Shown one piece after another: positions 10,201 through 17,356 of a DNA stretch of 64,000 bases. The first letter of the stretch is position 1. Each line of letters begins with the position of its first letter. Position numbers and translations under genes: made by a program. Under the pieces are notes generated by a model that saw only the letters and a list, made by a program, of their open reading frames with translations, was not told the DNA's origin and ran no database searches. Source of the DNA: Fulvivirga sp. M361 (GTDB lineage: Bacteria > Bacteroidota > Bacteroidia > Cytophagales > Cyclobacteriaceae); assembly GCF_007097395.1 (NCBI RefSeq), contig NZ_VKDC01000021.1, positions 38,954 to 102,953 of the forward strand. The letters run 5' to 3'.

Positions 10201-10712
10201 GAAGAAAATTGGATGTAAGCAATATCATCCGGTAAAGCATTATGAACTTCTCCGTATTCTTGATCTATATCTCTTTCTTCTATAAAAACTGTCTTGCCTT
10301 TCTGCTCGCTATATAGAGATTCCAATGAATGACTGATGGCAAAAGTCTCAAATTTTATAAAATCACTTTTTGAGATGAATAAATAAGGGTCTTGTAGTGT
10401 TGACCAAACATTAAACAGTTTTTGCTTTCGATCATCATTGTGGCCTAGTGTTAACGGCACGGGAACCACCCCCCCTAAAATACAAGCCCAAAATGCCGTT
10501 ACGAAGGTTTCATTGTCATCCATTTGAAGCACCAATTCCGACCCGGGCTTTAATCCCCGTGACTGAAAATAAGCCAATAGTTTTAAGGCATGCTCGTATA
10601 GTCGTTCATAGGAAACAAAAGTTGAGCTATCATTACTTTCTAAAAATGAAAGACCTACATCTTTCAGCCGTTTTCTTACATCAATGACATCTACGAGGGT
10701 TTTCAAGTGCAA
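4251..10712 (-). CDS. FAAL-ACP-C-A(Asn)-PCP-E lipopeptide synthetase
   Basis: A 2153-residue lipo-initiation NRPS. Domains in order: fatty acyl-AMP ligase (1-570; FSSGSTGNPKG at 168-178), acyl carrier (585-655; GINSLKA, Ser613), condensation (670-1100; HHIISDG at 792-798), adenylation (1105-1610; YTSGTTGGPKG, NEYGPTEA, YKTGD, NGKVD), peptidyl carrier (1620-1695; LGGDSIKA, Ser1655) and epimerization (1705-2150; HHLVIDG at 1831-1837). Lining up the adenylation pocket with GrsA gives D-L-T-K-I-G-E-V-G-K, which is the asparagine code with Ile for Leu at the fifth position. The expected product is fatty acyl-D-Asn on the carrier, to be passed to the NRPS starting at 1273. The start is TTG: an in-frame TAA lies 6 bases before it and no ATG is near. 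It leads the operon. The Asn call is an inference from the code. Confidence 0.93.
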   Translation of the reverse strand: MHLKTLVDVIDVRKRLKDVGLSFLESNDSSTFVSYERLYEHALKLLAYFQSRGLKPGSELVLQMDDNETFVTAFWACILGGVVPVPLTLGHNDDRKQKLFNVWSTLQDPYLFISKSDFIKFETFAISHSLESLYSEQKGKTVFIEERDIDQEYGEVHNALPDDIAYIQFSSGSTGNPKGVILTHRNLMVNMAAIAASAQYRPEDVMLSWMPLTHDMGLIGLHLNPLYSGMHQILMPTNLFVRRPALWMDKATEYKVTILGSPNFGYRYLLKHVNLEVQNWDLSTIRLIYNGAEPISEQIGFEFTDNLSAFGLRREAICPVYGLAEASLAVTMSGLSDEITSVHVDRDTLNLGDKVCISLQGDRSLSLVNVGKPIDNCRLRIVDDNDIMATEGIIGHIQISGNSVTSGYYNNEDATNALITKDGWLRTGDLGFKLHGNLYVTGRSKDIFFVNGQNFYPHDIEQLSQEVDGIELNKIVVGGFFNASLAKEEVICFIFHRGSLDKFLPLAQLVKSHVNACAGVEFDHILPVSDIPRTTSGKLQRYKLIERFRKGEFDEVQYALNEMADSTLNAQAVESLEESQNTYEIRLTRICRKVLQRDYISPDEVFADIGINSLKAAEISMLVLKEFGLDLPLNTLYEKTTVTLLAELLESLNKQTYIPIIEVGNKEVYKTSSAQSRLYASWEANKLSVAYNIPIAIRLEGKIELGELDKALKTLIARHSSLRTTFEYHNEPVLRVTDSVSFDLKMSHCNSDELDEVLQQTVKPFDLKMAPLFRAHLFKLDVDTTILFLDFHHIISDGISVFNFIDELFDVYQGNPLKNKSINYQDFAEWECKSIINDRLKRQRKFWQDYLGKYVPLLDLATDYARPAVFDGKGARIPFELDLVTVERLRGLAKNQGCTIHALMFSIYVLTLNRYCRSDEMIIGIPVAGRTHPDLLDVHGMFVNNLPIKASLDSGQTFIQYLHEIQQNLANALEHQDYPYDLLRQQVAQKRDVSRNVLFDTMFNYHNIGFPVVSATDVKVNRHFFDPGFSKFDLSMEIFENDGVLNCGVEYATGLFRKETMQGFVESFKRLIDNILSNTHQVIGEISLLSDDAYQREAAIFNDTQRDYPSQKSIHQLFEEQVIANGTVPALTFRNEVISYRQLNNKANYLATVLVGKGVCSDNIVCVLLPRCPEFIVSILGILKSGGCFLPLDTDQPEERIKHILKDSDCKHVITDTSRLDHMKKILEDIEAPLAQGLINIDTFYHEETDQYQSGTNDSHDIAYVIYTSGTTGGPKGVMVEHKSLVNYIVWAKDHYVRKEQVIFPLYTSVSFDLTITSIFTPLITGNSLLIYEDGNYVLTQKVINDGKVNVIKMTPSHLKQLREMSIPANAKANLKRLIVGGEKLETQLALEIYQLFGEQVEIFNEYGPTEATVGCMIHAYAPNEESQTVAIGRPIANTEVHVLDPNMNPVPQGVLGELFVAGDGLARGYLGREDLTRSMFIPNPFGQGRRMYKTGDLVRKNADGNLEFFGRVDHQLKIDGYRIELSEIEQCLQAFETISAAIATAWENDKGRNMLWAYYQSRTGNVSELELRKFLSGRLPHYMIPTYFVQLAEIPLTKNGKVDYSLLPKTYSICQKQVLPANEIIETMQEIWCDILAVEDLSMTDNFFELGGDSIKAIQIVNRLAEKNIALEVNQILTYQTLVQISEQAKVLHQSNSYDHGRAEGEFPITPMAKWFSELDFVNPHCYNQSLLLDLKENIDFGLLQKALPAAINQHDELRIKYDQPTASLTYQEEGELNLRLELHEVSDKHELLEICQELKHALNLEDGLLFKSALISINGHIDKLFITMHHLVIDGISWRILLEDLVRNYHSLVKGSSIHTPFKTASISQWSRFVRSYGQSEITESEKEYWQSIEKQEFKLKDDINTGPSDWVVANTKKENVTIDQEYTDYLLKQAHSVYQTDVPILLSTALAVTLSKWTGETQIKLELENHGRHFAGIDISRTIGWFTAMYPVNLTIKADSLSENIKTVKEEVRSVPNNGIGYGILKSLGELSPTNLSEVRLNYIGQFDYDLENELFSYADQDHGIETDPRNRMSAKLEFNAMVVRGCLQIEIIYNGKAYLPQTIKQLGNTLKDNLLELLDHIRTERNVHFTPSDFDGADLDQEELEALFE

Positions 10713-11173
10713 TATTTTTTATTAGTAGGAAAACTTATTAAGGCACAAATAGAGTTGAATTTTGTAAAGCACTAATACATAGACAATTATCTTAAAGATA
10801 AATTATTTTTTAAATAAATTAAAAAAATTATGAAATAAAATGGATTATTAATATTTATATAGCTGACAATGAGAGGGGTAATAATATTATTACATCAATA
10901 GTATTTAATCGCTTATAGGCATATGTTTTATAATCAAATAGTTATATATGTTCTAATAATTATATGATTAGATGTATATAAGCAGATGATTTTCTCTATA
11001 CTATGTGATGGATTCGAGTTAAGTTCATGAATAACTAACTCCGCTTCGAAGAGCAGTAGAATTAAATTCCTCCTTAGAAAAGGAATCCTTACATTGGACC
11101 AGTCTATGGATTACTCCTTTCTACCTCACGATAGCTACTTTCACTGAAGCCGTGACATGGAAACTACAATCCC
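10713..11173. promoter_or_regulatory. AT-rich leader region of the NRPS operon
   Basis: These 461 bases lie between the TTG start of the NRPS and the stop of the AraC-type gene, both on the minus strand. The half next to the NRPS (about 10780-11000) is very AT-rich with runs of A and T and must contain the NRPS promoter. I could not find a clean Bacteroidota -33/-7 pair (TTG and TAnnTTTG); a partial TCTATTTG lies on the minus strand near 10748-10755. The half next to the AraC gene has an imperfect hairpin around AATTCCTCCTT...AAGGAATCC (about 11065-11088) that may end the upstream transcript. No gene is seen. Confidence 0.4.
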
Positions 11174-12010
11174 TCAGCACACAGTCTGATTCATCCTTCT
11201 AAACTGCGATGGTGTCTGATGATAGGTACTTTTAAACACTTGATAGAAATGCCCTAAACTGGAATACCCACATTCTGTGGAGATTGTCTTGATAGGTGTA
11301 TTGGTGATAATCAGTTGCCTTGAAGCAAAACTTAGTCTGAGTTCTTGTACTAAATTAGACAGCGTTTTATCTAAATGTTTTTTAACTACACGATTTACAT
11401 GATTAGTATTTTTACCACATAATGCCACAAAGCCTGCCACTCCGGCATCAAAATGTTTCGCTGTATTATATCCGTGCATTGCTTTCACCAGCCATTCAGG
11501 CATTTTCAAATCAATGCTGATTTTATCATTTGACTGGATCATTCTAATGATAAAGAGTAATAAACTATCTAAATGCAGTTGTTCATTACGAAACATCATA
11601 CTTTCTTTCGCACGTTGTGAAATACGATGTATAATGTTCATATCCAATTTCACGCGATAGGGCAACTTTTCTGAGGTCCAAAAGAATAAGTTTGAATTGT
11701 TAAAATACCTATCTCTCAAGAACTCGAGTGTTTCTGTGCCAAAAGCCAAATTCATCAAAATTACTACTTCACGCGATGAGGTGAAGGTGTGTTCATCATC
11801 AGGGCGGATCATGATCAAATCCCCTGGCTTCAATCGTTTCCTTTCTCCATTGATAAGATGAACGCCTCTCCCACTTTCCACCCAGAATACTTCTGCATAA
11901 CCATGTTTGTGTAGAGAAAGGTCCTGACGACTGTGAATTTGCACTCTGGCGATATGAAAGATCTCGTCGTTTATCAAAAAGTCACTTAGTTGAAATCGTT
12001 GAGTCTCCAT
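11174..12010 (-). CDS. AraC-family transcriptional regulator
   Basis: A 278-residue regulator with an N-terminal cupin-like sensor (about 20-80; LHKHGYAEVFWVESGRG followed by KPGDLIMIRPDDEH) and a C-terminal double helix-turn-helix (about 190-275; IKTISTECGYSSLGHFYQVFK then PSQFRR). This layout is that of AraC/RhaS sugar regulators, which bind DNA as activators when their sugar is present. It is the last gene of the minus-strand N-glycan arm, 32 bases after the CutC gene, so it probably senses a sugar released by this pathway. The effector cannot be read from the sequence. The start ATG at 12010 fits the beginning of the cupin domain. Confidence 0.88.
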   Translation of the reverse strand: METQRFQLSDFLINDEIFHIARVQIHSRQDLSLHKHGYAEVFWVESGRGVHLINGERKRLKPGDLIMIRPDDEHTFTSSREVVILMNLAFGTETLEFLRDRYFNNSNLFFWTSEKLPYRVKLDMNIIHRISQRAKESMMFRNEQLHLDSLLLFIIRMIQSNDKISIDLKMPEWLVKAMHGYNTAKHFDAGVAGFVALCGKNTNHVNRVVKKHLDKTLSNLVQELRLSFASRQLIITNTPIKTISTECGYSSLGHFYQVFKSTYHQTPSQFRRMNQTVC

Positions 12011-12042
12011 TACGGTAGAAATACAAATGACACTAAAAACTG

Positions 12043-12678
12043 TTACGGAGTCTCTCTTCCCAGCTCTCCTACAATGCGTTTACCATGGTACGCTTTCGCC
12101 TGGATTATGTCGTGCACTTCAGTCAAATTTTCATCAGTGACTTTGCCACAGGCAATGATCTGAAGGTAGTCATCTGCTTCGGATATCATTGATTTCAGAC
12201 ATTCTGTCCCTTCTATAGCAGTGGCCTCTTTTCCTGAAGTCAGAATAGAATCAATGCCTGCAATTTCTTTTAAACGTCGAACTTCATCCACCGGATCATC
12301 ACAACTATCAATGGCCTTATGAATGGTTACCTTCAAAGGAAGAGTATATTCGGTTAACTCAGTAATGATATCAAGGTCCAGTGTTTCAGAAGAGGTACAC
12401 GCACCAAAAACCACTCCTTCTACGCCTACAGACTTACAATAATCAATAGCGTCTTTCATTTGAGACACCTCCTCTTTTGAATAAATAAAATTTCCAGGCC
12501 TGGGCCTGATCATGACCCTAATGGGTATGCCTAACTGATCGATCGCCAGGCGTATAAGTTCATGCGACGGGGTTAACCCGTCATGGATCAAATCAGCACA
12601 TAACTCAATACGATCGGCACCTTGTGCCTGAGCTCTGACACACTGATCAATGGTTTCTACACAGGCTTCTTTAATCAT
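12043..12678 (-). CDS. cutC: CutC family protein
   Basis: A 211-residue TIM-barrel protein of the CutC family, recognised from the N-terminal E-A-C-V and GADRIELCADL blocks, the RPRPGNFIYS loop, KVTIHKAID, and LTSGKEATAIEG. The family was named for copper homeostasis, but that function is poorly supported, and in Bacteroidota it is often found beside glycan-use genes as here. It is slightly shorter than the roughly 240 residues usual for the family; the C-terminal end is where residues are missing. It lies between the FucP-like transporter (with a palindromic repeat in the gap) and the AraC regulator. Confidence 0.9.
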   Translation of the reverse strand: MIKEACVETIDQCVRAQAQGADRIELCADLIHDGLTPSHELIRLAIDQLGIPIRVMIRPRPGNFIYSKEEVSQMKDAIDYCKSVGVEGVVFGACTSSETLDLDIITELTEYTLPLKVTIHKAIDSCDDPVDEVRRLKEIAGIDSILTSGKEATAIEGTECLKSMISEADDYLQIIACGKVTDENLTEVHDIIQAKAYHGKRIVGELGRETP

Positions 12679-12681
12679 TTT

Positions 12682-12747
12682 TAGTCGTGAGTCCTTAGTC
12701 TTTAGTCGTGAGTATACTTAAGACTAAGGACTCACAACTCAAGACTA
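12682..12747. repeat. Heptamer-based palindromic intergenic repeat
   Basis: The gap between the transporter and cutC carries repeated seven-base units of the form TTAGTCG, TGAGTCC, TTAGTCT, TTAGTCG, TGAGTAT, followed by the same units in the other orientation. A perfect 16-bp inverted repeat, GTGAGTCCTTAGTCTT at 12687-12702 and its complement at 12720-12735, would form a long hairpin with a 17-base loop. It may act as a terminator or processing site inside the operon, or be a dispersed repeat of the genome. Confidence 0.85.
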
Positions 12748-12756
12748 TAAGTTTAA

Positions 12757-14136
12757 CTACTCTCTTTTTAAAGGTTTATATCCTTTCAGGCCGAAGAACA
12801 TGAGGTATACATAACAAACTACAGGAAACAAAAATGAAGTTTGCAGACCGGCTACATCGGCTATGGCCCCTTGAATAGGCGGTATCAATGCACCTCCGAG
12901 AATAGCCATTACCAACAGTGATGAACCCTGACTTGTATCTTTGCCCAAACCAGCAATGGATAAGGTGAAAATATTGGACCACATAATAGAATTAAACAGC
13001 CCAATACCCAATATTGCCCACATAGCAATGTTCCCTTTGGTTACAACACCGACCACTAACAATACCGCAGCACTTAATGCAAATAGAAACAACGTTCTTG
13101 CTGGTAAACCTTTTCCGACAATGGAAAGAATAATATTAACCGCTACACAGATCAGAAAGGGGTAGGTTTCCTGAAATGTAAAGCCGGAAACAAATGTGAT
13201 CATAACATAGAGTACCATTGAAACAAGCACCATCGCCCCTATCTTCTTTATTCCTACTATAGAGTCACTCATAGATATGGAACCTACAAATCGCCCTACC
13301 ATAGCTCCTCCCCAATAAAGTGCTAAAAGATTACTGGCTTCGGATTCGCCAATACCCAATATTTCTTTCAGGCCTAAAAAATTGACTAATAAACTTCCTA
13401 TTGCTACTTCGGCACCCACGTAGCAAAATATCGCTCCAATACCATATACCAGATTATTATACTTTAATGCAGATCCCCCCACTTCAGTTTTACCCGTTTC
13501 CTGCTCTTCCATTAGTGTAGGCAACTTCACAAACCGGATCATCACGGCCAGCAGGAGAAAACTTGCTGCCAGGAATATGTAGGGTAGCTTCACCGAGTCA
13601 GCCCCACTGGTATCCGCCTGAAAATATTCAAATATGAGATACCCACCTATAACCGGTGAGATGGTGGTTCCAAAGGAATTAAACCCTTGTGAAAGATTTA
13701 ATCTTGAAGAAGCTGTTTCCGGCCTTCCTAACAGGGCCACATAAGGGTTAGCGGCAATTTGAAGTAAGGTCAATCCAAGGCCCAGCGTGAATAATGCGAA
13801 TAAAAAGAACCCATAGCTTCTAAACTCTGCTGCCGGAAAAAAAAGAAAACAGCCAAGCGCTGCTACGATCAAGCCTAATATAATTCCGTTCTTATAGCCT
13901 ATTTTGGCAATTGGGTCTCCCTTGACAGTCGATATTAAGAAATATACCACTGAACCAATAAAATAAGCACCAAAAAAGGCGAATTGTACCAATGTAGACT
14001 GAAAAATAGTCAGCTCGAATACGTTCTTCAGATAAGGTATTAGTACATCATTGAGTGCGGTGATAAACCCCCAGGCAAAAAACAGTGAGGTTAAAATACC
14101 AAGAGGATAGGCGTAATTTTGTTGTTTATCAGACAT
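12757..14136 (-). CDS. FucP/GluP-type sugar:proton symporter (MFS)
   Basis: A 459-residue twelve-helix major facilitator of the fucose/glucose-galactose permease family. Family marks are the N-terminal SLFFAWGFITALNDVLIPYLK helix, FGAYFIGSVVYFL, ALGCFLFFPAAEFRSYGFFL, and LQIAANPYVALLGRPETASSRLNLSQ. It would bring a free hexose such as mannose across the inner membrane. It lies 19 bases after the ROK kinase gene, so import and phosphorylation are coupled. The ATG at 14136 gives the expected short cytoplasmic N-terminus. The exact sugar is inferred from the mannose-releasing neighbours. Confidence 0.9.
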   Translation of the reverse strand: MSDKQQNYAYPLGILTSLFFAWGFITALNDVLIPYLKNVFELTIFQSTLVQFAFFGAYFIGSVVYFLISTVKGDPIAKIGYKNGIILGLIVAALGCFLFFPAAEFRSYGFFLFALFTLGLGLTLLQIAANPYVALLGRPETASSRLNLSQGFNSFGTTISPVIGGYLIFEYFQADTSGADSVKLPYIFLAASFLLLAVMIRFVKLPTLMEEQETGKTEVGGSALKYNNLVYGIGAIFCYVGAEVAIGSLLVNFLGLKEILGIGESEASNLLALYWGGAMVGRFVGSISMSDSIVGIKKIGAMVLVSMVLYVMITFVSGFTFQETYPFLICVAVNIILSIVGKGLPARTLFLFALSAAVLLVVGVVTKGNIAMWAILGIGLFNSIMWSNIFTLSIAGLGKDTSQGSSLLVMAILGGALIPPIQGAIADVAGLQTSFLFPVVCYVYLMFFGLKGYKPLKRE

Positions 14137-14155
14137 GTAGAGCTAGTATAAGTTA

Positions 14156-15091
14156 TCAAATAATTGGAAGGTGTGGCTTTATTTTGTGCCAGTAATCGTC
14201 ATCCAGTAAACGGGCGCTACCGATCATGGCTGCCTCTTCCATAAGTTCGGAAATTTCGATATCCACCTGAACATCGCAATTAATCAACCCCTTGAGAGCA
14301 GGTAAAAACAGGTCAGCAGCTTTCATAATGTTCCCTCCCATTACCAGGACTTCCGGTTCAAATTTTTTAAGCCAGGGCATTAGAAAGCTGGCAAGGTTAT
14401 CAGCAAATTCCAGGAATATATTATTCGCTTGTGAATGGTTACGAGCAATTTCAGCTATTTCTTTGACCCCCTTAACTGTTTCACCGGTGAGCTTTTTGTA
14501 CTCCCTGATGAACCACCTGGTAGAAAAATAGTCATCCGCTATTCCATCTTTAAATGTAAGATACCATAAACAGCCTTGATCCGGAACATCGCTTCGCTTG
14601 ATCACAGGGAGATCATTATCAATAAATGCAGAGCCAAAACCAGTACCCAACGTTAGTGAAATGGATTTTTTGGTTCCCCATGCTTTCCCACACCAGGCCG
14701 CACCTACAGCAAAGGCCGATGCGTCGTTTAAAAACCTGATTTTGGTTTCATCTAAGTTAAGTAGTGGCATTATGGCCGGTTCGATAGCTATATTATAAAG
14801 GCTTTCATATTTATCCGTGAGTTCATAAATAGCCACCCCTTTTTGATAATTAAAGGGTCCCGGGATCGCAAAACCAATCCCTTTCAGTTGGGATTTGTCA
14901 ATTTTTTCCAGTGTGGTATTAATACAGTCAGCCCAACATTTGAGTATTTGTTGGCTGGAACCTTTACTATCAACTTTACTAGTGGAAGTTGTATTTGGAA
15001 TGGGTCTTCCCGAAGTTGTGTCAATCGCGGAGCAAGCAATGTGCCCACCACCAATATCTACGCCCAGAGCAATCGTAGTATTTTGCATCAT
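14156..15091 (-). CDS. ROK-family sugar kinase-like protein without zinc motif
   Basis: A 311-residue ROK protein. It has the ATP-binding GVDIGGGHIACS loop at the N-terminus, GIGFAIPGPFNY, the catalytic-aspartate block FLNDASAFAVGAAW, and the second phosphate loop LTLGTGFGSAF. The CxCGxxGC zinc-binding segment typical of ROK kinases and regulators is absent; the equivalent stretch reads DQGCLWYLTF. No helix-turn-helix is present, so it is a kinase rather than a repressor. In this operon it would phosphorylate mannose or GlcNAc for glycolysis. Because the usual sugar-contacting region is changed, its substrate is uncertain. Confidence 0.85.
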   Translation of the reverse strand: MMQNTTIALGVDIGGGHIACSAIDTTSGRPIPNTTSTSKVDSKGSSQQILKCWADCINTTLEKIDKSQLKGIGFAIPGPFNYQKGVAIYELTDKYESLYNIAIEPAIMPLLNLDETKIRFLNDASAFAVGAAWCGKAWGTKKSISLTLGTGFGSAFIDNDLPVIKRSDVPDQGCLWYLTFKDGIADDYFSTRWFIREYKKLTGETVKGVKEIAEIARNHSQANNIFLEFADNLASFLMPWLKKFEPEVLVMGGNIMKAADLFLPALKGLINCDVQVDIEISELMEEAAMIGSARLLDDDYWHKIKPHLPII

Positions 15092-15148
15092 TTAATTATA
15101 GGAATCATTGCTTTATTAATAAACTTATCTTTGTGCTCTACCTTTATT

Positions 15149-17356
15149 TTATCTCTTCTTTTTTTCATTTAATTTCTGCTTATCTGTCATAGTAAAAACC
15201 AGCTCTCCGCCTGTCATAATTTGATCATGTCCAATGAAATACTCATCCATCAATCTGCCGTTAAAAGTAACTGATTTTACGTAAACATTGTCCTTAGATT
15301 GGTTTTTAACCAATACTTTAAATACTTTATGCCCGGGTAAATATATCGTTGCTTCCTCAACTTCAGGACTTCCAAAAACATATCTTCCATCTGAGGGGTT
15401 TACGGGGTAAAATCCCAGTGCGCTGAAGAGGTACCAGGCGGACATTTGACCACAATCTTCATTACCGCAAAGCCCATCCGGAGTGGTAGTATAAAGTTCA
15501 TCCATAATTTGACGCACCTTCTGCTGGGTTTTTCCGGGAGCATCAATGAACTGGTATAAATAAGGCACATGGTGACTGGGCTCATTTCCATGAACATATT
15601 GACCAATATATCCGGAGATCCATTCAGGCAAATCACTTTTCGGAGGCTCTAAAATGAACATGTTATCCAACTTATCTTCAAAAACACTCTCACCACCTGT
15701 AAGTGAGATGAGTTTCTCAATATCCTGGGGAACATACCAGTAATATTGCCATGCATTGGCTTCACAATAGTCTTCCGGATGATAGGCCAATGGATCCAGG
15801 TCAGGCTTAAATTCACCTGATATAGATCTGGCACGAAAAAAACCGGTGGTACTGTCAAAGTGATTTTGGTAGTTCATCGAACGGGTCATAAAGTAGTTAT
15901 AATCTTCTTCTTTCCCGAGTTTCCTGGCCACCTGTGCAATGCACCAATCATCAAATGCATATTCTAAGGTCAGGGAGACATTCCATCCCCTGTTTTCATA
16001 AGGGACATAGCCCAACGCCTTGTAATCTTTTAATTCAAAATCATCTTGCATGGCACTGGCTTTCATAGCTTTGTAAGCCAGCTCCAGGTCTATATCGGGA
16101 ATTTGCTTCAGAATGGCGTCTGCAATCACCGCCACGGAATGGTAGCCTATCATCATATTTGTTTCACTACCCCACATGTTCCAGACAGGTAAAAGTCCTT
16201 CCTCTTTGTAAAAGTCAAGCATAGAATTGACCAGGTCCGGAACTCTGTCAGGGTCAGTAATGGTAAGCCAGGGATGAAGCGCCCGATAAGTATCCCACAA
16301 GGAATAAGTAGTGTAACGGGGATGTTTTTCAGACTTCCACACTTTGCCGTCTGTTCCTTTATATTCACCATTCACGTCAGAATATATGGTGGGAGCCAGC
16401 ATGCTATGGTACATAGCTGTATAAAACTGGACCATATTATCCGGGGAGGCTTTGATCTGTACTTTGTTCAGGGCCTCTTCCCATACCGCACTGGCTTGAT
16501 CTTTAACTTTGTCAAAATCAAAACCCTTTTGCTCAGTTTCCAGGTTAAGCGAAGCATTGTCAATACTTACCGAACTTAGACCCGTTTTGATCAACACTTC
16601 TTTGCGATTAAAAGACAACTCTGCCAACAGGTCCAAGCCTTTGATGGTATCCATTGCAGACATGATTTCACCATCACTCAGCTTATATTGGAAGGGGGCT
16701 GAGAATATGGTTTTGAAAAAGACCCTTTGGTCCCGGGCCCATCCTGTCGATTTTCTATAGCCTACCAGTGTAGTGTCGTTCACTATTTTGATGAAACTAT
16801 CGGTGATCTTATCCCAGTTACGGGTGTAGCCCAAATGCAATCTCACGTTAGTATCTTCACCTTCGAACGTATATTTTTGTAACCCTGTTCTAGTGGTAGC
16901 TGTCAGCTCCACATTTACTTGATAATCTTCCAGATATACCTGATAATAGCCTGGCTCAGCTTCTTCATTCTCATGACTGAAACGGGAATACACCGTTTCA
17001 CCGGCATTCACACCATCCAATTTAGCTTGTTTTAAGCGACCTGAAACCGGTAAAAATGAGATATCGTACAGATCACCCGCTCCGGTCCCTGACAGATGGA
17101 GGTGACTAAACCCGGCAATCACGGTATCCGGGTAAAAATAACCTGAGATCCAATCCCACCCATAGCGGCCATTATCAGGACTAAGCTGTACCATTCCATA
17201 GGGGACGGTAGCACCGGGGTAAGTGTTCCCTTTTCCATCCGTACCAATGAAAGAGTTGACATAATTTACCAATCGCGTATCATCCACTGGTTTTTCCTGA
17301 CTTGAACAAGCAACCAACAAAAAACTTACGAATACTATGCTTAACTGTTTTCTCAT
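15149..17356 (-). CDS. GH92 alpha-mannosidase lipoprotein
   Basis: GH92 enzymes are calcium-dependent inverting exo-alpha-mannosidases that trim high-mannose glycans. This one shows NSFIGTDGKGNTYPGATVPYGMVQ near the start in two family blocks, the general-acid block HGNEPSHH, and the C-terminal GNEDCGQMSAWY block holding the catalytic base aspartates. The start is placed at the ATG at 17356, which overlaps the stop of the GH85 gene as ATGA; the longer frame needs a TTG at 17362. The signal MRKQLSIVFVSFLLVAC ends in a lipobox, so the protein is probably membrane-anchored. About 735 residues is normal for the family. Linkage preference among alpha-1,2, 1,3 and 1,6 cannot be read. Confidence 0.95.
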   Translation of the reverse strand: MRKQLSIVFVSFLLVACSSQEKPVDDTRLVNYVNSFIGTDGKGNTYPGATVPYGMVQLSPDNGRYGWDWISGYFYPDTVIAGFSHLHLSGTGAGDLYDISFLPVSGRLKQAKLDGVNAGETVYSRFSHENEEAEPGYYQVYLEDYQVNVELTATTRTGLQKYTFEGEDTNVRLHLGYTRNWDKITDSFIKIVNDTTLVGYRKSTGWARDQRVFFKTIFSAPFQYKLSDGEIMSAMDTIKGLDLLAELSFNRKEVLIKTGLSSVSIDNASLNLETEQKGFDFDKVKDQASAVWEEALNKVQIKASPDNMVQFYTAMYHSMLAPTIYSDVNGEYKGTDGKVWKSEKHPRYTTYSLWDTYRALHPWLTITDPDRVPDLVNSMLDFYKEEGLLPVWNMWGSETNMMIGYHSVAVIADAILKQIPDIDLELAYKAMKASAMQDDFELKDYKALGYVPYENRGWNVSLTLEYAFDDWCIAQVARKLGKEEDYNYFMTRSMNYQNHFDSTTGFFRARSISGEFKPDLDPLAYHPEDYCEANAWQYYWYVPQDIEKLISLTGGESVFEDKLDNMFILEPPKSDLPEWISGYIGQYVHGNEPSHHVPYLYQFIDAPGKTQQKVRQIMDELYTTTPDGLCGNEDCGQMSAWYLFSALGFYPVNPSDGRYVFGSPEVEEATIYLPGHKVFKVLVKNQSKDNVYVKSVTFNGRLMDEYFIGHDQIMTGGELVFTMTDKQKLNEKKKR

